NCBI GenBank assembly: GCA_039000515.1
Contig: JBCFYV010000001.1
Coordinates: forward strand, 14,090,928-14,154,927
Direction: 5' to 3'
Length of the DNA: 64,000 bases
From: Timema cristinae
Taxonomy: Eukaryota; Arthropoda; Insecta; Phasmatodea; Timematidae
The translations under genes were made by a program, and so were the position numbers. Below are positions 54,319 through 64,000 of the stretch, one piece after another. Each line of letters begins with the position of its first letter. Within the stretch, counting starts at the first letter, position 1. Under the pieces are notes generated by a model. It did no database searches and was not told the origin of the DNA. It was given only the letters and a program-made list of their open reading frames with translations.

Positions 54319-54900
54319 TCAAGTGGCCGACACGAGAGGACCAACTGCTAGACAAGCTCGAGTATAGGAGTACAAAGTGATAGACAACCAAGCGGTCGAC
54401 ACGAGAGAACCAACTGCTAGACAAGCTCGAGTATAGGAGTACAAAGTGATAGACAACCAAGCGGTCGACACGAGAGAACCAACTGCTAGACAAGCTCGAG
54501 TATAGGAGTACAAAGTGATAGACAACCAAGCGGCCGACACGAGAGGACCAACTGCTAGACAAGCTCGAGTATAGGAGTACAAAGTGATAGACAACCAAGC
54601 GGTCGACACGAGAGAACCAACTGCTAGACAAGCTCGAGTATAGGAGTACAAAGTGATAGACAACCAAGCGGTCGACACGAGAGAACCAACTGCTAGACAA
54701 GCTCGAGTATAGGAGTACAAAGTGATAGACAACCAAGCGGTCGACACGAGAGAACCAACTGCTAGACAAGCTCGAGTATAGGAGTACAAAGTGATAGACA
54801 ACCAAGCGGTCGACACGAGAGGACCAACTGTTAGACAAGCTCGAGTATAGGAGTACAAAGTGATAGACAACCAAGCGATCGACACGAGAGGACAAATCTG
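54319..54900. repeat. 69-bp minisatellite (23-codon unit)
   Basis: About 8 highly similar copies of AACCAACTGCTAGACAAGCT plus CGAGTATAGGAGTACAAAG and GATAGACAACCAAGCGGTCG. The unit is a multiple of three and stays open for over 200 codons in two minus frames. A single-unit relative is at 61.99-62.13 kb. Confidence 0.95.
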
Positions 54901-55660
54901 TAAACAGACCAACTGAAAGACACGCGGAAACGACGTGGACAAAGTGATAAACAGCCTAGCGGCCCCACGAGAGGATCAATTGCTCGACAAACATCGAGAT
55001 GAATCCAGTTAAGAGTGGCTCAAGTGACAGACAAGTTGTTTCAAGACTAGCAAAGTGATAAACATGGGCGTAGAAAGTTGTGTGTTAGGATGGTCTGGAC
55101 CCTCCTATAAATTGCTGCCCTCCCAACCCCCTGGATTTAATTAGCCCAACAAGGGTGAGGTAACCTTATACGTGTATAAACTTAGATCATCGCGTTTTTA
55201 ATTTATTTACTTACACATTGCACTCTTTAAAATATATTTTTAACACTAGTTTTGTTATGATTTCGAATAAATAATAGGTTTTGATACAAACAATATGATC
55301 TGAAAATATAGAACGTTTCTCTGAATGAAACGAGTTCGGATCTGAAGAAAGGAGACAAACATTTTGTTATAAATTGTAAAAATCATACTTTAATAACTAA
55401 AAAGATGAAATACCATCTTAAATAAAAACGCAACCGCCAGAAACTAAGTTGGTAGCTTGTGTAGGCTCTATCTACCCTTACTTTCAACATACCTTCTTAC
55501 CAAATGCACTATTTTGTAACTTTCAACAATATAGAATCATTCATAAAAGTTTAAAAGTATTGCTAATTAGTGAAAGATTGTCAAATTTTTCGTTGAGCCG
55601 TAATTTTTGTCATCATGTATTTGTACTCATTCAGTTAATACGCATATGAACTATTTAAAG
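54900..55660. other. Flank of the 69-bp array and AT-rich spacer
   Basis: The first 150 bases are decayed array units (CAATTGCTCGACAAAC, GTTAAGAGTGGCTCAAGTG). The rest has no gene. Confidence 0.45.
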
Positions 55661-55663
55661 CCT

Positions 55664-55902
55664 GCTTCGATGGCCGCATGGTCTTACGCACTACTCTCGC
55701 AATTGACTGGCTGCCGAGGACAGGACGATCAGGGTTCGATCCCGGCCAGGTGCAGTGAGGGGGATTTTCCTTAAAAGGTTTTCCACTCTACCACCACGCA
55801 AATTCGGGTGCACTACCTATAAATTCAATCTTCCTCATCACTAACACTTTAATATAATTAGTAAATACGCTCGAACAGGTAGTAAGACACGGTGCTAAAA
55901 AT
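55664..55902 (+). mobile_element. SINE family B, full-length (head type 2)
   Basis: GCTTCGATGGCCGCATGGTC head, GGTTCGATCCCGGCC B box, body and tail GTAGTAAGACACGGTGCTAA. Confidence 0.85.
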
Positions 55903-55929
55903 ATTTATAATTACACTAAGGGATTAAAG

Positions 55930-56052
55930 GAATAATATTGTTACTATAAGATATGTACTCTCATTTGCATGTAGGGAGAGTGTAAACCACTAATGAAAAA
56001 TCACCCTCCTTACACCCGACCGGAGCCTTAGACCATCAACCACCGAAGCTAA
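55930..56052 (-). mobile_element. SINE family B, partial
   Basis: Minus strand. GTACTCTCATTTGCATGTAG, CACCCGACCGGAGCCTTAGA and CCACCGAAGC. It lies beside an opposite-strand copy. Confidence 0.65.
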
Positions 56053-56059
56053 GAATATT

Positions 56060-56625
56060 TTGTTGATGTTGCGTTATCACCAGGTTTATTAATGGGTTGG
56101 AATAAGGAGCTAAGTTAAGAAGAAATAACCTCGCATTAGTGTAAAAGTTAGATGTAAAAACCACAAGGACGGTAACTATCAGCCCATCCCACTCAGTCGG
56201 AATGATTACTCATATTCTAGCTACTCTAAAGTCTTATTAGACAAGTGTGGCAAACTGTGAAATGCAACTAATAACGGCAAATAAAATACTCAACAAAGTT
56301 ATTTTAAATTTCTTATTTAAATATGAGCATTGCTAAAGGTTTTTAAGAGAGCAGAAGTTATTTCGATGCGGATATTGGCCTACATTTGGTGTATTTTACT
56401 AGATACTGTGTTTGTATTATGTTGAATCGAGTACAGTCCGCCAAATAATAATGTTCCTGTCATTTTGAAAGATTGTAAATCTAAAGTGTGTGAACTTGTT
56501 TTTAAATCTATTATGTCAAGAAAGTTAGCTTAAATATTTTATTAGAATGTAGCTCACGCGTTTGAAAAAGTAAGGGCATTTTTTTTAAACATTTTCCCGC
56601 CTCACATTCCTCTTGTTCTGTTTCT
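56060..56625. other. Unannotated spacer
   Basis: No gene or recognised repeat. Confidence 0.35.
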
Positions 56626-56629
56626 ATAC

Positions 56630-56785
56630 AACCTGCTTCAGTGGTAGCATGGTCTAAGGCATTACACTCACAATAGACTAGACTTTCTATGACAGGGAGA
56701 TCGGGGTTAGAATCCCGGTCGGATGTACTGAGGGTAGTTTTTCATAAATGGTCTTCACTCTCTCGCCATGCAAATGAGGGTAGCC
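56630..56785 (+). mobile_element. SINE family B, 3'-shortened (head type 2)
   Basis: CTGCTTCAGTGGTAGCATGG, GGGGTTAGAATCCCGGTCGG, GTAGTTTTTCATAAATGG. It lacks the common tail, unusual because truncations normally remove the head. Confidence 0.7.
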
Positions 56786-57545
56786 TAAACCTAGCATAGT
56801 GTTATTTAGGAGGTCAAACAATACCTAAATATACATTTTAAGAAAAATCGTTAGATCCGTTCGAAAACTTGGGGATTCAAAACAACCACTCATCGATAGA
56901 CTACCCTTAAGGGTTTTCCTACTCTTTCTGGCGGTGTGTTGAGCTTTCAGCTGTCAAAATAGATGGCATTGCTAACGTTATACAAACTAGTGAATTGCAG
57001 CCATCAGGTTGGCAGCATTACTGGTTTGTTTAAACAAATGAGAGGCGGGGCTGGATAGATATCTGAGGCTGAAATTTTCGAGCTGTCGTCTGCATACCAT
57101 TGTGTAAGAGAGAAGGAAACTTTCGGGTATCTCTTTCTCTCTTACACCCAAACAAGGCAATGTGGCATTTTGACATCGTTCATTAATTTGATTGAATATA
57201 TGAGATACATCAATGTGTGATATGTTAAACGAAATAAATGTTATTAAAAGCTTTTAAGAGTATAACAAATTTCGAAACTGGTTAGTTTTATCTTTAAATA
57301 AGTTGGTGTAGCCTAATGTATAAGATGATTTTTCTCTCGCCTGTAAGGCTTTATTTCGTACCAAAACCCTATCCTATAGTTGTGTTTATTTAGGATAAAA
57401 GACCTTCAAGAAGAAAATTTCTACTTCCGTTCTAAATGGCCGTTTATGATCATTAAATTATATATGAGAGTATTCTGGTACGAGATAAAAAGTCTTACAG
57501 ATTGGGACTATTACTTAAATTAGGATTTAGTAGATACCGTACATC
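56786..57545. other. Unannotated spacer
   Basis: No gene. An inverted pair TACCATTGTGTAAGAGAGA / TCTCTCTTACACCC occurs at 57.10-57.15 kb. Confidence 0.35.
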
Positions 57546-57547
57546 CT

Positions 57548-57900
57548 ACAAGCCTATAACCTAAATTATTATTTGAACGTAAGACTGATACACAAAGTAT
57601 GTTATTCAAACAAATGTAATACAGTTTTTAGCTAATTTGTTTCATTATAGTTATCGAACTTTAAACATAATAAGGTTTATGAAAGATATGAGCCAACTTA
57701 AAAAAAAAGTAATATAATATAACTTTCTACAAGCATAACCTAAGTGATAGTTTGAATGTATGGCAACTATACAAAGTTTGTCATTCAAACAAATGTAATC
57801 AAGTTTTAAGATACCTTATTCATTATATTTATCGAACTTTCAATATAATATGTTTTCCAAAACCAATATACAAGCTAATAACCAACTTTAAATTGAGTGT
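57548..57900. repeat. Diverged tandem duplication, unit about 180 bp
   Basis: CATTCAAACAAATGTAAT or similar, ATTTATCGAACTTT and TATAACCTAA or CATAACCTAAGTGAT recur in order in two adjacent copies. Confidence 0.65.
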
Positions 57901-58730
57901 AGTCTTGACAGACTGTGAACATTATTGTTGATAAATACATATTTATTTATTTATTTTTATTCGTATTTGTATTACCTGTAAAACTGAATTGTATGTCCTT
58001 TAATGTAAATATTTCTTCAGTAAAGTGTGGTATATAATATTTTCAAACAATAACACTTTTATCCATCAGAGAAATGTTTTCGCATAAGAACATTGAAATA
58101 AAATAAACCGTTGAATCTGTCCCTCCACAGTGTAGCAGAAGATAAGACTTGAGTGTCACGCGTTTGTCCTTGGTAATGTGTATGTTTCTGTCCATCGAGT
58201 TATTTTATATAGATCAATGGGCTGACCAGCAACCATTCTAGGCTGCGAGCGTTTCCCAGAACAGATAGAGAGATAAGTAGTATAGTGCCCAAAGGACAGT
58301 AAAATGTGCTGGCGACCCGAGTTGAACTATGTGTGAGGTCAAGATACAATCATAGCCGACTCTCGAGCAAAAAAATGCCAACTCAGACAGCAAGACGCTT
58401 TTGTTTGACACATCCGAAATAAATCAAGGACGGTCGGGGAATCTAGAGGCCAAAAATGTTTACGATTACAATATTGTCTTTATGTGTATGAATGTTTAGA
58501 CTATAAAAAGGCTGAGTGAGAAATCATTGTTTTGGGGAAAATACAGTCCGTTGAAATTGTACACGTTTCCCGGCATACTCTGACACTTGACTTTCTTATT
58601 CCTCCCGTTAGTGTAAATCTTTGGGTAGTTTGGATGGGTAATAAAACGCGCTGAACGACTTTTTCATAGAATATCTCAAAAATAGCAATTTACCATGTTG
58701 GTGGTCACATACTCTAAGTAAACGTCTTTC
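57901..58730. other. Unannotated spacer
   Basis: No gene supportable. Confidence 0.35.
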
Positions 58731-58734
58731 TTGC

Positions 58735-58951
58735 ATTAGCGTAATATACGGGTTTGTCATTGACGGAGAGTTGGGGTTTCAAATCCCTGCTGAAGGTATT
58801 TTGAATATGTCTTATTCAATTGTTTCCTTCTCTTTTCCCACGCAAATGTTGGTACAATTCCTGTAATTACTTCTACCCTCATCACCACCACCCCAATATC
58901 GTAATTAATATACATGCATTCAGCCCGGACGGGAAGTAAAACACGGTGATT
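58735..58951 (+). mobile_element. SINE family B, old copy
   Basis: GGGGTTTCAAATCCCTGCTG, CCACGCAAATGTTGGTACAA and CCCGGACGGGAAGTAAAACA. Confidence 0.65.
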
Positions 58952-59136
58952 TTTTGTGATATATTTGTTGATTACTTTTATTTCTCTATTTATCTAAAAC
59001 TACTGATTCTAGATTATAAAAAATCTCAACATAACTGTATTACTGCCCGGTTTCGCTAGTTATTTTGCCCAGTGAAAAAGGGTTACGAACAAATAAAAGT
59101 TAACTTTTGGTATTATTATAATTATTTTATTTATTA

Positions 59137-59386
59137 TTTAGCACCGCGTCTTACTACCCGTTCGGGTTATACGCTTTAAATACTAATTACGCTAATGGAT
59201 TAGGAATTGGGAAGGTTGATTTATAGGAAGTGAACCCGCATTTGCGTGGAGGGAGAGTGGAAAATAATTGAGGAAAAACCACTCCCAGTTCACCCGACCG
59301 AGATTAGAACCTCGATCTACCCGTCCTCAGCAGTCGAGATAAACACGACTAGCGCGTTAGCCAACTACGCCACCGAGGCGGGTAGT
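59137..59386 (-). mobile_element. SINE family B, full-length (head type 1)
   Basis: Minus-strand copy from TAGCACCGCGTCTTACTACC to the head end TACGCCACCGAGGCGGG. Confidence 0.85.
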
Positions 59387-59391
59387 TTTAA

Positions 59392-59577
59392 TATTATTAG
59401 CACCGCGTCTTACTATCCGTTCGGGTTGTACGCACTTACACTAATGTGTAATGGTAGGGTGATTGTGAGATGAAATGAAGGACCTACAGTTTAACGTGGA
59501 ATCCGAACCACGGTGGAGGCCTGGCATTACCCACATTCACAAGATGTCTTGTCAGAGGTGAAGGAAGAGTTTGGTAA
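59392..59577 (-). mobile_element. SINE family A, 5'-truncated
   Basis: Minus strand, ends within the body at AAGGAAGAGTTTGG. It directly abuts a family B copy, so the two shared tails lie 250 bp apart in the same orientation. Confidence 0.85.
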
Positions 59578-60130
59578 AACCTTTGATATTGAGATTATCA
59601 ATAGACACAAAAGACTAGGGTGGAAACAATAAGATATATTGGTCTATTAGAGGCCTCGGCAGTGTCAAGTATGCCAATAACACGTGATTAGTTGGTCAGT
59701 TTGAATCTCAATCGAGTTCTCTTGGTCCTAAATCCTAACTAAGAGGTGAATTAATGCAGGTACAATTTGGAGCGCTATTATTTCACGAGCTTTGGTCAGT
59801 TGTGAACCCATTTGGGTGCCAATGCATACAGGGCCGTCCTTAAATTAAGTAGGTATTTTGGGGTGGGGAATCAGAATTTGTCTTACATAAGGATTTTTAT
59901 CGTGGGGGAGGGGTCATGAAAGATCTTATAAGACCTTACGTGGGGTGAGGGAGGGGTAGCGGGGGTTGAAAATCCTGGAAAAGGCCTAAAGTAATTTAAG
60001 GACTAGCCAACGTACCCCTTTCATCTCTTTATGAAATAAAAGACATTATATATATATATATATATATATTTATTTATTTTTATATCTCTGTTGTCTTGCA
60101 AAGTATAAACGGTCAATCCAAATGTTAACA
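59578..60130. other. Unannotated spacer
   Basis: No gene. A (TA)n run lies at 60.05-60.07 kb, and G-rich segments near 59.86-59.97 kb. Confidence 0.4.
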
Positions 60131-60163
<33 letters not shown>

Positions 60164-60291
60164 GCACCGCGTCTTACTACCCGTTCGGGTTATACGCACT
60201 TACGCTAATGTGTAATGGTAGGGTGATTGTGAGATGAAATGAAGGACCTACAGTTTAACGTGGAATCCGAACCATGGTGGCGACCTGGCAT
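60131..60291 (-). mobile_element. SINE family A, 5'-truncated
   Basis: Minus strand, body and tail only. A perfect 12-bp target duplication CAAATGTTAACA is at 60119-60130 and 60292-60303. Confidence 0.9.
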
Positions 60292-60649
60292 CAAATGTTA
60301 ACAAAGCTCTAGCAGTAAACTAAACAAAATCTTAATAGACGAAAAGAAAGTCTAATAAATGACATCACTTTACGTCAAAATCTGCGTTAATTTATCTATC
60401 AGACTTACTACTGTCGTAAAATAATTTATGATTCATAAAACTCAGTTTTATGTCACGTATCTCTGGAGGTACACGTACCACAGTTTGGGAATCACTTCTC
60501 TCTCTATAGTCTAAGTCAGACGCTCTCAATGGGGAGCCAAGGCAGTGGAGCAGCGAGAAAATACGGAAGTTAATAATTGAATCTATATAAATATTGCACT
60601 AGAAAAATACTTGACTTTTTATGAAAATTGAAAAATGACACCTCTACAC

Positions 60650-60728
60650 GGGAATCTATCCCAGGACCTTTGGATTAGTACACCAATGCTCTAACCACTG
60701 AACTATCCAGGAATCGTCCCTTGATCAG
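60650..60728 (-). mobile_element. tRNA-like SINE head fragment
   Basis: Minus strand: GGATAGTTCAGTGGTTAGAG (A-box-like) and GGTCCTGGGATAGATTCCC (B-box-like). Acceptor arms do not pair, so not a tRNA gene. Confidence 0.4.
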
Positions 60729-60984
60729 GGTCATTCTTCACTCATATTTTAAGGCAGAGTCTATAATGGACGTGTGGAAATCGTTGGCTACAAAATGTGT
60801 GATTTATTAAGATGACGAGCTATCAGATAACGCCGCCACTCGGTAGTTGGCTTATTGCTGCCACTTGTACAATTATTATAATTGTGAGAGATTGCATATT
60901 TAAGAATCAAATAGCCGAAGCTATTTGTTTAAGTGAGGATTTACTCGCATCTAGATATCATATTCTGAAAATTTAAAAATGGCT

Positions 60985-61128
60985 TCGGCCATGTGTACTG
61001 ATAGTTGTTTTTACTCCATGCATATGTGGGTTCACTTTGTCTAAATAACTTTCATCATCAATCCATAATTGTAATTAGTTCATATGCTTATAATCCGAAA
61101 TCCGAGTGGGCAGTAAAACACGATGGAA
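60985..61128 (+). mobile_element. SINE family B, old fragment
   Basis: CTTCGGCCATGTGTACTGAT, CATGCATATGTGGGTTCACT and GAGTGGGCAGTAAAACACGA. Confidence 0.5.
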
Positions 61129-61229
61129 AAATAACTAAATAAATAAATATAGGACATAGTTAAAATAAATATACCTACTCTCTTGTTAATAAAAAATATT
61201 GTAGAAAAACTAGATTAATATCAAAATGT

Positions 61230-61388
61230 ACCCATATTTTCATATCACCACTAACGCAATGGTGTAATTAATTTTTTTTAATGTGTCAGTATACTCAACC
61301 GGGATTCGAGCCCGATATCTTTGCTACTGGCATTTTAATGTAATACGCGAGCGATGCCTTGTGATACGACCACCGACGCGGGTAACAC
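61230..61388 (-). mobile_element. SINE family B, old fragment
   Basis: Plus strand shows CAACCGGGATTCGAGCCCGA and CGACCACCGACGCGGGTA, the head end of the minus-strand SINE. It faces the previous copy tail to tail. Confidence 0.5.
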
Positions 61389-61985
61389 TGCAGTGAATGA
61401 GGGAAGAAAGCCTTGACCATGGGCTAGTTACTTAATCATTATATATTATGATAACGATATTTATAAGCTTAACTTAAGTGATATGATATAATCCTTAATA
61501 AAATATATCATTTAATTAGATATTTAAATTTAACAAGTCAAGGAACCTTATCAAGAAAAAGAAGATTTGAACATTCTGTTAAAGTAACTTTTTATCCTTC
61601 ATAGAAAGACATTTTGGTGAATTTTCTCCAATATAGATAAAACCTTGCCCCTATATCCTGCTTCCTAACAAATAACTTAGAAACTATGTAAAAGCCATCT
61701 ATTAGCTCTAATGCTAACGAAATATTTGTGTAAGTCAGTGCTCTAGCAGACGAAACCATAATACTAAAACAATTGCCAGTCAAACACCGCACCAACGCCG
61801 CAAGGCTCGTAGCTTTCGTATCCTTGGTTACCAAGACATCGAGAAGACTGCATCGGTCTAGTTCGTGACTATTCGGACAGATCTACACTTGGTCACGTGA
61901 TTGCCAATGCAGCTATCAACGCCACGAGCCAACGCGACGCTTATTCGAATACAGCCAAGGACAATCGTGTATTGAATTAACTGTT
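61389..61985. other. Unannotated spacer
   Basis: The 80-codon minus frame at 61.59-61.83 kb has no recognised domain. Confidence 0.35.
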
Positions 61986-62180
61986 CTGTCACTTAGCCCA
62001 CTCTTAACTGAATGATATAAAAGTTTGTCGAGCAGTTGGTCCTCTCGTGTCGATCATACCCAGCCTTTCATTTTATCTACCGGTTGGCCGTATATAACAT
62101 GGTCCGGCTCGTGTCTATCACTTTGCCTGCTTCCACATGTGTGTATAAACCGAACGGGTAGTAAGACGCGGTGATAAAAT
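61986..62180 (-). repeat. Single-unit relative of the 69-bp minisatellite, plus SINE B tail
   Basis: The minus strand reads GAGAGGACCAACTGCTCGAC and TTAAGAGTGGGCTAAGTGAC, as in the 54-55-kb array and its flank. A family B tail (AAACCGAACGGGTAGTAAGA) follows at 62.14-62.18 kb on the plus strand. Confidence 0.65.
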
Positions 62181-62498
62181 AACAAAATACGGAGCGCTCC
62201 ACATTAAATTAGTGTGAGGGACACCCTGGTTAGGCTAGCAGGGGTGCCGAGCACGGTGGAAGGAAACCACAGTCCAGTTTTTATAGGAAAGCTATTATCT
62301 GACAACTAAAAAAGTTGCTAGATCTACTTTCACGTATTCATACATCAAATCATCTGATCTGCAAATGTCACTTTTGATAGATATTATAAATACAAAAAAA
62401 AGTTATCAATGTTGTCAATGGATATAATTATATGTTTGTATTTTCTAAAAGTCCCTTTATTTGAAAATTGGACGCCCCCTTGAACATATATGCGTATT
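62181..62498. other. Unannotated spacer
   Basis: No gene or classifiable repeat. Confidence 0.35.
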
Positions 62499-62509
62499 AG
62501 ATGTCAATA

Positions 62510-62789
62510 TTATTATTATTAGCACCGCGTCTTACTACCCATTCGGGTTATACGCACTTACGCTAATGTGTAATGGTAGGGTGATTGTGAGATGAAATGA
62601 AGGACCTACAGTTTAACGTGGAATCCGAACCATGGTGGAGGCCTGACATTCCCCACATTCACAAGATGTCTTGTCAGAGGTGAAGGAAGGGTTTGGTAAT
62701 CAGATAAATCTGTGCCGGGACCGAGGATTGAACCCCGGCCGCCAGCACAGAAGTATGACACCTTACCCCTAGACCACCAGGTCACCCAC
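62510..62789 (-). mobile_element. SINE family A, full-length
   Basis: Minus-strand copy with an 11-bp target duplication AGATGTCAATA at 62499-62509 and 62790-62800. Confidence 0.9.
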
Positions 62790-62849
62790 AGATGTCAATA
62801 GAAGTTGTTTCAATGCCGGAGAGAGTAATGACCCCCTAATTAACCATAT

Positions 62850-64000
62850 TGTAACAAGATTAGTGTTTAATAGCGGGATCAGCACGTTCTCATTGTTTAC
62901 CCTGGCTACGCTCCCTGTTCTCTCTGTCTCCCTTCTTGTCTGGCAGGTAGGCAGCGGCCTTTTCACTTGACTAGGGGATTAGAGGGGACAGGGGGGAGGA
63001 CGGAGACACGCCTGGAGGGGTATGGGTACTTTTAATTCTAGAAGTGGAGGATTCCAGACCCTTAGCTGGCACCACCCCTATATAGACACGCTCAGCGATA
63101 GCAGGTGTGGTCAGTTCTTGGTTCTCAACCAGTGAGTTCGGGAGTGGACCAGCGAGTCAGGGAGACCGGGAGTGGACCAGCGAGTCAGGTGTGGTGTGTA
63201 CGTTGCTGGGACCTGTGGCGGGGTGCCACGAGCTTCTTTAACATTGAAGTCGGTTATCTGGTGGTCTAGGGGTAAGGTGTCAGACTTCTATGCTGGCGGC
63301 CGGGATTCAATCCTCGGTCCCGGCAAAGATTTATCTGATTACCAAACCCTTCCTCCACCTCTGACAAGACATCTTGTGAATGTGGGGCATGCCAGGCCTC
63401 CACCGTGGTTCGGATTCCACGTTAAACTGTAGGTCCTTCATTCATCTCACAATCACCCTACCATTACACATTAGCGTAAGTGCGTATAATCCGAATGGGT
63501 AGTAAGACGCGGTAATAATAATAATAATAATTTAACATTGAAAGTGGATTTTGTCGTGAGCGGACGTTTTGTGAAACTGATATTTGGATCTTTGACTATT
63601 TATTCAATGTTTTTGTTAACAAGCTGTTTACTTGATTTGATATAATTCTATTTTATGTGTTTTAATTTGTTTATTAATTTAAAGACAATTACTAGTATTA
63701 CTTAGCTCAGTGAACTGCTTAGTTATAATTTAATCAGCGTTATTCTATTTATTAGGTCCTTATTGGTTTATTAATTTACATGATTACTATGACTACCTAA
63801 TTTGTTGAACTGTTTAGCTGTATATTTAATTCTGTGAATATTTTTAGTGGTGTTTCTAATAATCAAAACCTTGGTTGATCTGCGAGTATTTTAATTCATA
63901 TTTAGCCTGCAACATACCCCAATATCCTCAAAAGAACTCTTGGTTCGCACGGTGACGTGTAACCAGCCCCCGTGACCCTCCCAGATCACACGCGCCCAAC
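62850..64000 (+). mobile_element. LTR copy 2, cut by the window end
   Basis: Starts TGTAACAAGATTAG and aligns along its whole length to the reverse complement of the solo LTR at 50.23-51.11 kb, apart from an inserted SINE. Only the last few dozen bases are outside the window. Whether an internal retroelement region follows cannot be seen. Confidence 0.85.
63249..63530 (+). mobile_element. SINE family A, full-length, inside LTR copy 2
   Basis: Complete head to (TAA)5 tail, with 12-bp target duplication TTTAACATTGAA at 63237-63248 and 63531-63542. Confidence 0.95.

Noticed and set aside
54125..54942. Two overlapping minus-strand frames of 207 and 256 codons, with hydrophobic repeats
   Set aside because: They are translations of the 69-bp minisatellite in two frames. 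Hydrophobic periodicity comes from the unit, not from a membrane protein family.
61592..61834. 80-codon minus frame as a gene
   Set aside because: No domain, no splice or start context better than chance, and codon use like surrounding non-coding DNA.

Overview
The window looks like intergenic and intronic DNA from a large, AT-rich, repeat-laden invertebrate genome. Spliced exons with GT/AG junctions, tRNA-derived SINEs, LINE, hAT and PIF/Harbinger relics, foldback elements and many minisatellites all point to a eukaryote. The C-terminal coding style of the LINE relics and the IkB-like ankyrin gene fit an arthropod, perhaps an insect, but the species cannot be fixed from sequence alone. No bacterial-type operon, CRISPR array, rRNA or convincing functional tRNA gene was seen.

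One multi-exon protein gene can be read, on the minus strand from about 38.7 kb (ATG in a strong Kozak context) to 30.37 kb (stop). It has a 22-residue repeat near the N-terminus, a Ser/Pro/Asn-rich middle, and about 265 residues of C-terminal ankyrin repeats of IkB/Bcl-3/IkB-zeta type. Splice sites and phases are intact, but three places need a one-base correction to keep the frame, so it is either a decaying gene or a real gene with consensus errors. Two weaker single-exon candidates are at 18.60-18.65 kb (minus) and 49.36-49.51 kb (plus).

The rest is mostly mobile DNA. Two SINE families dominate and share their 3' tail: family A (about 270 bp, tRNA-like head, TAA-repeat tail) and family B (about 240 bp, different tRNA-like heads). 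Other elements are LINE 3' ends (20.4-21.9, 28.3-28.75, 29.6-29.8 kb), a hAT/ZMYM1-like transposase relic (43.5-45.06 kb), a short hAT-like element (41.04-41.82 kb), paired inverted Harbinger-type MITEs (45.46-46.55 kb), two larger Harbinger-type elements with TAA target duplications (47.69-49.09 and 50.08-51.21 kb), a Harbinger transposase relic (52.3-52.7 kb), an 880-bp solo LTR (50.23-51.11 kb) with a second LTR copy running off the window end (62.85-64.0 kb), and several foldback elements.

Layout: 1-5.4 kb AT-rich DNA and three minisatellites (35, 39 and 44 bp units); 5.9-14 kb SINE fragments, a possible LTR-retroelement end and a MITE; 14.7-21.9 kb minisatellites of 24, 46 and 46 bp plus SINEs; 22-30 kb SINEs and LINE remnants; 30.4-38.7 kb the ankyrin gene with repeats in its introns; 40.7-53.5 kb nested DNA transposons; 54-64 kb a 69-bp minisatellite, SINEs and the second LTR. 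Several minisatellites can be traced to a single unit inside a dispersed repeat, which is the most distinctive theme of the window. I found no convincing novel multi-gene system.
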